From Zhengella sp020637775 (lineage in GTDB: Bacteria > Pseudomonadota > Alphaproteobacteria > Rhizobiales > Rhizobiaceae), in assembly GCF_041397485.1 (NCBI RefSeq), contig NZ_JAWKWO010000002.1, forward strand, positions 496,001 through 560,000: a DNA stretch of 64,000 nucleotides, given 5' to 3'. Under the pieces are notes generated by a model that saw only the letters and a list, made by a program, of their open reading frames with translations, was not told the DNA's origin and did no database searches. Below, in pieces: positions 53,847-60,803 of this stretch; within the stretch, counting starts at the first letter, position 1; the number at the start of each line of letters is the position of its first letter. The position numbers and the translations under genes were made by a program.

Positions 53847-54866
53847 TCAGAACTTCGCGTCGTGGCGGTTCAGCGCGTCCAGGTAATCCTGGTACATCTT
53901 GTCAGCATCGGCGCCCTTGGCCTTGGCCTCTTCCTTCCAGGTGTCGATCAGCGGTGCGGCGGCATCGCGCCACTGCTGCACCTCTTCGGCCGTCGGCGCG
54001 TAGATGGTGTGGCCACCGGCATCGATCATCTTCTGCCGGCCTGATGCCTCGTTTTCGGCCCAGCCCTGAGAGAACTTGCCCGACCATTCCGGCGTGCAGT
54101 GATCGTCGATGACCTTGCGGTTCTCCTCACTCAGCGCCGCGTAGCTGTCCTTGTTCATCAGCATGAGCTGCGCGGAGATGTAGAACGGCATGTCGAGGTG
54201 GTATTTGGTCTCCGAATCGATGCCGAAAATGTTGATCGAGTTCCACGGGAAGGTGATGGCATCCGCCGCGCCCTTGGCGATGGCTTCACGCGCTTCCGGA
54301 GCCGGCACCTGCACCGGTGCGCCGCCCAGCGTGGAAATGAACCGCGCCATCGTTGCATGGGCCGGGCGAACGTTCAGGCCCTTGATGTCGCCGGGCAGCT
54401 TGATCGGCGCCTTGGAATGGATGGTGCCGGGATCGTGCGGATTGGCCAGGCAGAAGAAGACGTCCGACATCTCCGTCTTGGCGATGGGCGCATACCATTC
54501 ATGCATGGCCACGGCACCGCGCTGGGCATTGTTCATGTGGAACGGGATCTCGACAAGGCTGTAGAGCGGGAAGCGCCCGGCCTGGTAACCCGGATTGGTG
54601 TAGGACAGGTCGACGATGCCGTCGCGGGCCATGTCGTAGTGGTCCGGCGCCGCGCCCAGCTGCTGGGCCGGGAAGATGGTGATCTTGATGCGCCCTTCGG
54701 ACGCTTCCTCGATGGACTTGGCCCAGGGCTCGATACCCAGCGTCTGGATCGGATGCGTGGCGGGCACCCAGTGCGAAAGCCGCAATTCCACCTCGGCGGC
54801 CTGCGCCGCGGTCCATGTGGTCAAGGCAGTGGCAGCCGCCAGCGCGGCCAGGCGAATGGTGTTCAT
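53847..54866 (-). CDS. dctP: TRAP transporter substrate-binding protein (DctP family)
   Basis: 339 aa. Signal peptide ending AAQA (about residue 23). DctP fold with HWVPATHPIQ near the N-terminus and KLPGDIKGLNVRPAH in the middle, where a conserved Arg usually holds the ligand carboxylate. It captures a carboxylate in the periplasm for DctQM. The adjacent ligase-like gene suggests an aromatic acid such as a hydroxycinnamate (known for TarP of Rhodopseudomonas), an inference. First gene of its operon. Confidence 0.9.
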   Translation of the reverse strand: MNTIRLAALAAATALTTWTAAQAAEVELRLSHWVPATHPIQTLGIEPWAKSIEEASEGRIKITIFPAQQLGAAPDHYDMARDGIVDLSYTNPGYQAGRFPLYSLVEIPFHMNNAQRGAVAMHEWYAPIAKTEMSDVFFCLANPHDPGTIHSKAPIKLPGDIKGLNVRPAHATMARFISTLGGAPVQVPAPEAREAIAKGAADAITFPWNSINIFGIDSETKYHLDMPFYISAQLMLMNKDSYAALSEENRKVIDDHCTPEWSGKFSQGWAENEASGRQKMIDAGGHTIYAPTAEEVQQWRDAAAPLIDTWKEEAKAKGADADKMYQDYLDALNRHDAKF

Positions 54867-54955
54867 CTGTTTCCTCCCGAAATGTGCCGGACCGGTCTGC
54901 CGGTCATCGGCCCCGCCGTTGCGGCGGAACGGACGCTCTCCCTGCGTCCGTGTAA

Positions 54956-54970
54956 TTGTTATGGTAGCAA
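54956..54970. promoter_or_regulatory. Operator-like half-site palindrome upstream of dctP
   Basis: TTGTTATGGTAGCAA is an imperfect inverted repeat (TTGYTA-N3-TARCAA) 90 bp before the dctP start. Its TTGTTAT half equals the half-site before the ligase-like gene. It may bind the same regulator. Confidence 0.4.
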
Positions 54971-54985
54971 ACTATTTTCGTTCGG

Positions 54986-55016
54986 CAAGAAAAAAGGCCG
55001 GGTCGCCCCGGCCTTC
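54986..55016 (-). terminator. Rho-independent terminator of argB
   Basis: GGCCGGG (54996-55002) pairs with the CCCGGCC at 55007-55013 around a short loop; on the minus strand the stem is followed by six T and TCTT. It lies 24 nt after the argB stop codon. Confidence 0.85.
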
Positions 55017-55039
55017 GTGAAAGAATGCCTTGCCCGGCA

Positions 55040-55939
55040 TCACGGTACGATGAGCGTGCCCGCTCCATGTTCGGTGAACAGTTCCAGCAGCACCGCATGC
55101 GCCGTCTTGCCATTGAGGATGACGACGCCCTGGACACCGCGTTCGATGGCTTCGATACAGGTTTCCACCTTGGGAATCATGCCGCCGGAAATCGTGCCGT
55201 CGGCGATGAGCGCGCGCGCATCCGCCACCGTCAGTTCGTCGATCAGCTTGCCGGATCTGTCGAGGACGCCCGGCACATCGGTCAGGAACAGGAGGCGCGT
55301 GGCTTCCACCGCGCCGGCAATGGCCCCGGCAAATGTGTCGGCATTGATGTTGTAGGTATGGCCGTCGCGGCCGGGCGCAACCGGCGCGATGACGGGAATC
55401 ATCTCCGAGCGCGCCAGCAGGTCCAGCAGGGTGCGGTCCACCTCGGCCGGTTCGCCGACAAAGCCGAGATCGAGAATGCGCTCGATATTGCTGTCGGGAT
55501 CGCGGATAGTCTTGGCCGCCTTTTCGGCGAACACCATGTTGCCGTCCTTGCCGCACAGGCCGATGGCCCATTCGCCCTCGGCATTGATCATGCGCACGAT
55601 GTCCTTGTTGATGGAGCCGGCCAGCACCATTTCCACGATCTCGACCGTCTTCTCGTCGGTCACGCGCAGGCCGCCCTCGAACTTGGACTCGATGCCCATC
55701 CTGGTCAGCATGGCACCGATCTGCGGCCCGCCGCCATGCACCACGATGGGATTGACGCCCGACTGCTTGAGCAACGCGATGTCACGGGCAAACGCCTGGC
55801 CAAGCGCTGCATTGCCCATGGCATGACCGCCATATTTCACAACCACCGTCTTGTTCTCGTAGCGCTGCATGAAGGGCAGGGCCTGGGAGAGCAGGCGGGC
55901 CTGGGTTTCGGCGGGTGTGAGGTCGAGTTCGTCGGCCAT
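55040..55939 (-). CDS. argB: Acetylglutamate kinase
   Basis: 299 aa from ATG 55939. Phosphorylates N-acetylglutamate in arginine synthesis. Signatures: VVKYGGHAMGN, VVHGGGPQIG, and the C-terminal ISGGMIPKVETC with GVVILNGKTAHA. Length is normal. A gap of about 117 bp separates it from the divergent sigma-factor gene. In many rhizobia it lies directly after engB; here about 6 kb of other genes lie between. Confidence 0.95.
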   Translation of the reverse strand: MADELDLTPAETQARLLSQALPFMQRYENKTVVVKYGGHAMGNAALGQAFARDIALLKQSGVNPIVVHGGGPQIGAMLTRMGIESKFEGGLRVTDEKTVEIVEMVLAGSINKDIVRMINAEGEWAIGLCGKDGNMVFAEKAAKTIRDPDSNIERILDLGFVGEPAEVDRTLLDLLARSEMIPVIAPVAPGRDGHTYNINADTFAGAIAGAVEATRLLFLTDVPGVLDRSGKLIDELTVADARALIADGTISGGMIPKVETCIEAIERGVQGVVILNGKTAHAVLLELFTEHGAGTLIVP

Positions 55940-56056
55940 GTCGTTCGTGGTCCTTGCGGCGCGTGGAAAGGTTGCGCAAGCCTGATAGCGCGATTGCACA
56001 GCGCCCGCAATCGGGCGGCCATTGTCGCCTTTGCCGTGGCGCGCTATCTTGTTGCG

Positions 56057-56602
56057 ATGGGCGGTCTGGAAGATGACATTTCCGAACTCATCGTCAGGAC
56101 CGGCCTGAAGGACCGGAGTGCCTTCGACCGCCTTTATGCCGCGACAAGCGCGAAACTTTTCGGCATCTGTCTGCGTGTCTTGCACGACAGGGGAGAGGCG
56201 GAGGATGCGCTGCAGGACGTCTATGTCCGGATCTGGACGAAGGCCGACCGGTTTGCCGTATCCGCTCACAGCCCCGTTTCCTGGCTTGCGGCTATCGCCC
56301 GCAATCATTGTATCGACAGGCTGCGCGCCCGCAAGGCGCCGGCCCGGCCCGTGGAGGAAGCCTTCGACCTGGCCGATGACGCACCTGGCCCGGAGAGACT
56401 GGCCGTGTCATCCAGCGAAGGAAGGCGGATCGATGCCTGCATGGAGGAACTGGAAAGCGCCCGGGCAGATGCCGTGCGGTCGGCCTATGTTATGGGCCAT
56501 TCCTACGAGGAGCTGTCGCAACGCCATGGCGTGCCGCTCAACACGATGCGAACCTGGCTGCGGCGCAGCCTGATGAAACTGAAAGAGTGCCTGGAACGAT
56601 GA
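56057..56602 (+). CDS. ECF-type RNA polymerase sigma factor
   Basis: 181 aa from ATG 56057 (an in-frame GTG at 56036 is possible). Region 2: EDALQDVYVRIWTKADRF with SWLAAIARNHCIDRLR; region 4: SYEELSQRHGVPLNTMRTWL. It pairs with the next gene, an RskA-type anti-sigma factor; the sigma-RskA-fasciclin order resembles the SigK/RskA system of mycobacteria (ECF19 group). Expected to direct transcription in response to an envelope signal. Confidence 0.92.
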   Translation: MGGLEDDISELIVRTGLKDRSAFDRLYAATSAKLFGICLRVLHDRGEAEDALQDVYVRIWTKADRFAVSAHSPVSWLAAIARNHCIDRLRARKAPARPVEEAFDLADDAPGPERLAVSSSEGRRIDACMEELESARADAVRSAYVMGHSYEELSQRHGVPLNTMRTWLRRSLMKLKECLER

Positions 56603-57312
56603 ACGGCGAAAACGAGCACGGGATGGATGAAGGCGGCGATGCGCTGCTGGCCGCCGAATATGTGCTCGGCGTCCTGCCAGCCGGGACGCGACGGGATGTT
56701 GCCGCGCGGATTGAAGCCGATGCCGGGTTCCGGGCGCTGGTCGAGGAATGGGAGGAAAGGCTTTCGCCGCTCAACGCGGACTACGCGCAGGTGCCGCCGC
56801 CGGCCACGGCCAAGGCTGCGATCGACCGGCGCCTGTTCGCCGCCGCAACCGCGCCTGCGCAAAAGCCCAATCTCTGGCAGAGCCTTGCTTTCTGGCGCGG
56901 CCTGGCCGTCGCGGCGCTGGCCGGGCTGGCGGTCATCTTCATCCTGCCGTTCTCGCTGGACCCGCCGCCTGCGCCGGCCCGCTTTGTCGCCGCCATGCAG
57001 GCCGACGCTTCGCCGGTGCGCTATGTGGCGCTTTACGAGGCGGGAACCGGCAGTATAGGCCTCACCCGCCTTGCCGGAGAACCGGAAGCGGGCCGTGACT
57101 TCGAACTGTGGCTGATCGAGGGCGGCAATGCGCCGCGCTCGCTGGGCCTTCTGCCGGAAGGCGAGACCGCCCGCCTCGCGCTTGCGCCGGAGCTCGCGTC
57201 ACGCATCTCGGATGGTGCGACGCTGGCCATATCCGACGAACCCGATGGCGGATCGCCCACCGGCGCACCCACCGGCGCCGTGGTCGCGCTGGGCGCGTTG
57301 CGCGGCATCTGA
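56599..57312 (+). CDS. RskA-type anti-sigma factor
   Basis: 237 aa from ATG 56599, which overlaps the sigma-factor stop by ATGA; an earlier GTG at 56587 is less likely. N-terminal sigma-binding domain (LAAEYVLGVLPAGTRRD), one membrane helix (about residues 98-115) and a periplasmic RskA domain with SPVRYVALYEAGTG and FELWLIEGGNAPRSLG. It should hold the sigma factor inactive until cleaved or otherwise released by a periplasmic signal. Confidence 0.9.
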   Translation: MNGENEHGMDEGGDALLAAEYVLGVLPAGTRRDVAARIEADAGFRALVEEWEERLSPLNADYAQVPPPATAKAAIDRRLFAAATAPAQKPNLWQSLAFWRGLAVAALAGLAVIFILPFSLDPPPAPARFVAAMQADASPVRYVALYEAGTGSIGLTRLAGEPEAGRDFELWLIEGGNAPRSLGLLPEGETARLALAPELASRISDGATLAISDEPDGGSPTGAPTGAVVALGALRGI

Positions 57313-57330
57313 TTTTTTCTGCCCCCAGCT

Positions 57331-57357
57331 GAAACTTCTTTCCCCTGCCTGCCGTGA
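57331..57357 (+). promoter_or_regulatory. Candidate ECF-type promoter of the fasciclin gene
   Basis: GAAACTT (57331-57337) and CGTGA (57353-57357) are 15 bp apart, resembling ECF promoters (GAAC...CGT), 60 bp before the start codon. It could let the sigma factor drive the fasciclin gene separately from its own operon. Confidence 0.4.
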
Positions 57358-57416
57358 CTGTTTTCGACCTCGCAAGATCGGGTGTCATCAACAATCACCT
57401 CAGTGGGAGAACCGAC

Positions 57417-57968
57417 ATGAACATCAAGACAACCGCAATTGCCCTCGCCGGAACCGTCGCGCTGGCCACGGCCGCATGGGCGGCCAACCCCATGGTGGGC
57501 GGCGCGCCGATGTACGAGAGCAAGAACATCGTGGAGAATGCGGTCAATTCGAAGGATCACACCACGCTGGTGGCCGCGGTCAAGGCGGCCGGCCTCGTCG
57601 AGACCCTGCAGGGCGAGGGCCCTTTCACCGTCTTCGCGCCCACCAATGCGGCCTTTGAGAAGCTGCCCGACGGCACGGTGGACACGCTGCTGAAGCCGGA
57701 AAACAAGGACCAGTTGGCCAAGATCCTCACCTGCCACGTGGTCGCCGCCAATGCCATGTCCGACGCCATCGAAAAGATGGTGGCCGACGATGGCGGCATG
57801 CATCCGGTCAAGACCGTTGGCGGGTGCGAGTTCACGGCCATGGAGAAGGACGGCAAGCTCATGATCAAGGACGGCCAGGGCAATGTCGCCACCGTGACGA
57901 CGGCCGATGTCCGCCAGTCCAACGGTGTCATCCACGTGATCGACACCGTTCTCCTGCCCGCCTCCTGA
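57417..57968 (+). CDS. Secreted fasciclin-domain protein
   Basis: 183 aa. Signal peptide ending AAWAAN (about residue 23). One FAS1 domain: GPFTVFAPTNAAFEKLP and the C-terminal NGVIHVIDTVLLP. Two Cys (LTCHVV, GGCEF) could form a disulfide. Fasciclin proteins mediate adhesion or act as targets of SigK-type regulons. GGGAGA before the start. It follows the sigma/anti-sigma pair by 104 nt. Confidence 0.92.
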   Translation: MNIKTTAIALAGTVALATAAWAANPMVGGAPMYESKNIVENAVNSKDHTTLVAAVKAAGLVETLQGEGPFTVFAPTNAAFEKLPDGTVDTLLKPENKDQLAKILTCHVVAANAMSDAIEKMVADDGGMHPVKTVGGCEFTAMEKDGKLMIKDGQGNVATVTTADVRQSNGVIHVIDTVLLPAS

Positions 57969-58034
57969 TCCAGGAGGCTCTCGTGACGTGCGGTCGGTTT
58001 GCGCCCATCCCGTAGGGACCGCGCGATCACGAAG

Positions 58035-58092
58035 TGTTGCCCGTCCCGTGACCGTTGATCGCAGCCGATTGATTGGTCATGGGCGGGCAACA
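58035..58092. other. Long near-perfect inverted repeat between fasciclin and msrB genes
   Basis: TGTTGCCCG (58035-58043) pairs with CGGGCAACA (58084-58092). After one bulged T, CCCGTGACC (58045-58053) pairs with GGTCATGGG (58075-58083) with one G.T pair, giving an 18-bp stem and a 21-nt loop. No T-run follows. It sits 46 bp before the msrB start. It could terminate the fasciclin transcript, stabilise an end, or regulate msrB. Confidence 0.7.
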
Positions 58093-58137
58093 GCCTTACA
58101 TTATCGGCATTGCATGTCTGAACCGGGAGATTCGACC

Positions 58138-58638
58138 ATGACGAACCGCCGCAAACTTCTGACCGGAGCAGCCGCCGTCGCGGCCCTTGGCGGCGCGGCT
58201 CTCCTTGGCCGCCGCGAGAACGCCAATGCGGCCGAAAAATTCGAGATCACGCTCACCGAGGCCGAGTGGCGCGAGCGCCTGAGCGAACAGGAATTTGCCG
58301 TGCTGCGTGAGGAGGCCACCGAACGCGCCTTCACCTCCGATCTGCTGGGGGAAAAGCGCAAGGGCACCTACACCTGCGCCGGCTGCGACCTGCCGCTGTT
58401 TTCCTCCGATACCAAGTTCGACAGCGGCACCGGATGGCCGAGTTTCTGGCAGCCGCTGGACGATGCCATCGGAACCAGAACGGACTACAAGCTGTTCCTG
58501 CCGCGCACCGAGGTGCATTGCCGGCGCTGCGGCGGACACCAGGGCCACGTTTTCGAGGACGGGCCGCAGCCGACCGGCCTGCGCTATTGCATCAACGGTA
58601 TCGCGCTCGATTTCGTGCCCGATGACAAGGCTGCCTGA
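58138..58638 (+). CDS. msrB: Tat-exported peptide-methionine (R)-S-oxide reductase MsrB
   Basis: 166 aa from ATG 58138 (GGGAGA upstream; ATG 58114 possible). The N-terminus TNRRKLLTGAAAVAALGG is a twin-arginine signal peptide, so the enzyme works in the periplasm. Zinc is bound by two CxxC pairs (CAGC, CRRC). Catalytic Cys in LRYCINGIAL, with SGTGWPSFWQP and HVFEDGP also conserved. It repairs R-sulfoxide methionine in envelope proteins. Most MsrB are cytosolic, so the export signal is notable. Confidence 0.92.
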   Translation: MTNRRKLLTGAAAVAALGGAALLGRRENANAAEKFEITLTEAEWRERLSEQEFAVLREEATERAFTSDLLGEKRKGTYTCAGCDLPLFSSDTKFDSGTGWPSFWQPLDDAIGTRTDYKLFLPRTEVHCRRCGGHQGHVFEDGPQPTGLRYCINGIALDFVPDDKAA

Positions 58639-58667
58639 TCGCGTGGCCTTTTTCGTTTCCCTGCCCT

Positions 58668-58712
58668 GAAAGAAGACCGGCCGCCACCCGCCATGAGGCG
58701 GATGACGGCCGG
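58668..58712 (-). terminator. Hairpin terminator of the cytochrome b561 gene
   Basis: CCGGCCG (58677-58683) pairs with CGGCCGG (58706-58712); an inner CCGCC/GGCGG stem strengthens it. Read on the minus strand it is followed by TCTTCTTTC. Located between the convergent msrB and cytochrome genes. Confidence 0.5.
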
Positions 58713-58740
58713 CTGCGGGCGCGCGGTCGCAAATGGGGGT

Positions 58741-59313
58741 TCACTGTTCCGCGCGCTTGCGCCCCGTGATCATGGCGCGCACGAGGTTCTCGCCATGCTC
58801 GACCGAGGCCAGGATCACGCCGGCCACATGCAGGACGACCAGGCCGGTCGCGATCCAGACGGCTGTCTCATGGACCTCTTCCACCCATTTCACGCCCCAA
58901 TAGGCATCCGTGGTCATGGCATAACCGGATGCACAGATGGCCGCGATCGCCGCCAGCAGCGCGAACACCATGGCGCCGCCCGCCGGGTTGTGCCCGAGAT
59001 GGCGCGGCGCGCTCAGGCTCATGCTCTGGCGCAGGAAGGTGAGGACCTTCGAGGGCCCGAAGGCGAAGCTTGAAAAACGGGCGTGCCGGGTGCCGATGAA
59101 GCCCCAGACGACCCGTGCAGCGATCAGGCCGATAATGGCATAACCGATCTGCTCGTGAAGCTTGCCGAATTCGTCGCCGGTAATCCAGGCGGCGGTGAAG
59201 CCGGCGACCAGGGACCAGTGGAAAATGCGCACGAACGGGTCCCAGACCTTGACGGTGCTGGTGCCTGCCGGCGGCGTCTTGTTCATGCTGTCGGTTGTCA
59301 GGGTGGAGGTCAT
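58741..59313 (-). CDS. Cytochrome b561-type membrane protein
   Basis: 190 aa. Four hydrophobic helices with His residues at typical haem positions (RIFHWSLVAGFTAAW, LHEQIGYAIIG, VHETAVWIATGLVVLHVAGV). Family: cytochrome b/b6-like proteins that pass electrons across the inner membrane. A second start at 59286 is possible. Transcribed after the PepSY gene at 59391-59675 (77-nt gap). Confidence 0.88.
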   Translation of the reverse strand: MTSTLTTDSMNKTPPAGTSTVKVWDPFVRIFHWSLVAGFTAAWITGDEFGKLHEQIGYAIIGLIAARVVWGFIGTRHARFSSFAFGPSKVLTFLRQSMSLSAPRHLGHNPAGGAMVFALLAAIAAICASGYAMTTDAYWGVKWVEEVHETAVWIATGLVVLHVAGVILASVEHGENLVRAMITGRKRAEQ

Positions 59314-59390
59314 GGTTCTCGCCAGGAATGCCGCGGGTCAGGAGCGGGCAGCGCGGAACGCGGCGGAGATCCGCGCTGCCCCTTGCGGCG

Positions 59391-59675
59391 TCAGTCGTCC
59401 ATCTTGGTGCGGACGACGTCGCCGGTTACAGGGTTCATGTAGACTTCGGCGCGTTCGCCCTTGGAATTCATGGCATAGACTTCGAAGCAGCCGTCCTCGA
59501 CCTTCACGGAGCGGACCTCGTAGCCCATCTCGGAAGCCTTGGCCTTGACGGCATCTTCGCTCATCCATTCGTTGCGCGGGGCATTGCCACAGCTCTTGTC
59601 GTTGTCGGAAGCAAGCGCCGGCTGCACGGCGGCGGCGGTGGCGGAAAGGGCGAGGGCGGTGAGGAGAATGCGCAT
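59391..59675 (-). CDS. Small periplasmic PepSY-domain protein
   Basis: 94 aa. Signal peptide ending ALASDN (about residue 22), then a single PepSY-type unit (AKASEMGYEVRSVKVEDGCFEVYAMN ... VYMNPVTGDVV, in part). Two Cys (SCGN, DGCF) may form a disulfide. Divergent from another PepSY gene and the two-component system; likely co-transcribed with the cytochrome b561 gene. PepSY domains often bind or inhibit partners in the periplasm. Confidence 0.87.
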   Translation of the reverse strand: MRILLTALALSATAAAVQPALASDNDKSCGNAPRNEWMSEDAVKAKASEMGYEVRSVKVEDGCFEVYAMNSKGERAEVYMNPVTGDVVRTKMDD

Positions 59676-59742
59676 GGGACAGTTCCTTTCGTCTGTTTGG
59701 TTGCACCGTTGTTGCGGTGATGCCGTTTTCGCAGGATGCTGG

Positions 59743-59779
59743 TGACAAGCCGCTGAGGGGAGTATTCAGCAAATTGTCA
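59743..59779. promoter_or_regulatory. Inverted-repeat operator in the divergent PepSY gap
   Basis: TGACAA (59743-59748) and TTGTCA (59774-59779) are inverted, enclosing a second inverted pair GCTGA (59752-59756) and TCAGC (59766-59770). They lie in the 128-bp gap between the two divergent PepSY genes and may bind the adjacent response regulator. Confidence 0.35.
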
Positions 59780-59803
59780 TTCACCCGGTTGCATGAAGGG
59801 CTC

Positions 59804-60142
59804 ATGCGTGGATTCCTGAAAATACTGCCCATATTGACCGGCGCGCTTGTCGTGGCTGCCTCGCCTGCCCTTGCCGACAGAAACGGCCGCAATGGCGACG
59901 AGGAACGCTACGAAAAGCACGAACGCGCCGCTAAGCGCAGGCAGGTGGGCGAACTTCTCCCCCTGGCCGACCTCCTCAAGCGCCTTCGCAAGGAGATTCC
60001 CGGCAAGATTCTCGAAATCGAATTCGACGACGACGACCCGCCTGTCTATGAATTCTATGTGCTGCAACCCTCCGGCCGGGTGATCGAGATCGAACTGGAC
60101 GCGCGGACGGGCCGGATCCTCGGACGGGAAGAGAAGGACTGA
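59804..60142 (+). CDS. Small periplasmic PepSY-domain protein upstream of the two-component genes
   Basis: 112 aa from ATG 59804 (AAGGG close upstream). Signal peptide ending ALADRN, then a highly charged stretch and a PepSY-like unit (GKILEIEFDDDDPPVYEFYV, then IEIELDARTGRILG). Its stop is 1 nt before the response-regulator ATG, so it belongs to that operon. The order resembles FeuN-FeuP-FeuQ of rhizobia, where a small periplasmic protein restrains the kinase; that role here is inferred. Confidence 0.85.
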   Translation: MRGFLKILPILTGALVVAASPALADRNGRNGDEERYEKHERAAKRRQVGELLPLADLLKRLRKEIPGKILEIEFDDDDPPVYEFYVLQPSGRVIEIELDARTGRILGREEKD

Positions 60143-60143
60143 C

Positions 60144-60803
60144 ATGCGAATTCTTCTTGCCGAGGACGATACGCGGATCGCTTCTGCGGTCAGGGCTGTG
60201 CTGGAGGCGCAGGGCTATATCGTCGATGTCGAACGCGATGGCGAGGAAGCCTGGTTCCTGGGTGACACGGAAGACTACGCCGCCGTCATTCTCGACCTCG
60301 GCCTGCCCACCATGGATGGGCTGTCGGTCCTCAAGCGCTGGCGTGCCGCCGGCCGTACCATGCCGGTTCTGGTGCTCACGGCCCGTGGAGGCTGGACCGA
60401 ACGGGTAGAGGGAATCGATGCCGGCGCCGACGACTATCTGCCCAAGCCGTTCGAGATGGACGAAATGTCGGCCCGCCTGCGCGCCATCCTGCGCCGGTCG
60501 GCCGGGCAGGCAAACCCGGTGATCGCCGCCGGTGACGTGATCCTCGACACCCGCCAGATGCGGGTGACGAGGGCTGGCATCCCCGTATCGCTTACGCCGC
60601 AGGAATACCGGCTCGTTTCCTATCTCATGCATCATGCCGGCCGCGTCGTCGGTCAGCAGGAACTGGCCGAGCATCTTCAGGCCGAACACTACGAGCGCGA
60701 ATCCAACGCGGTCGAGGTGCTTGTCGGCCGCGTGCGTCGCAAGCTCGGTCCGGGCCTCATCGAAACGCGGCGTGGCTTCGGATATATCGTGGAAAGCGCA
60801 TGA
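60144..60803 (+). CDS. OmpR/PhoP-family response regulator
   Basis: 219 aa. Receiver domain with acidic pocket ED (residues 7-9), phospho-acceptor Asp51 (ILDLGLPTMDG) and Lys in LPKPF; winged-helix DNA-binding domain C-terminal (LTPQEYRLVSYLM, VGRVRRKLG, RRGFGYIV). The stop overlaps the kinase start by ATGA (60800-60803). Confidence 0.94.
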   Translation: MRILLAEDDTRIASAVRAVLEAQGYIVDVERDGEEAWFLGDTEDYAAVILDLGLPTMDGLSVLKRWRAAGRTMPVLVLTARGGWTERVEGIDAGADDYLPKPFEMDEMSARLRAILRRSAGQANPVIAAGDVILDTRQMRVTRAGIPVSLTPQEYRLVSYLMHHAGRVVGQQELAEHLQAEHYERESNAVEVLVGRVRRKLGPGLIETRRGFGYIVESA

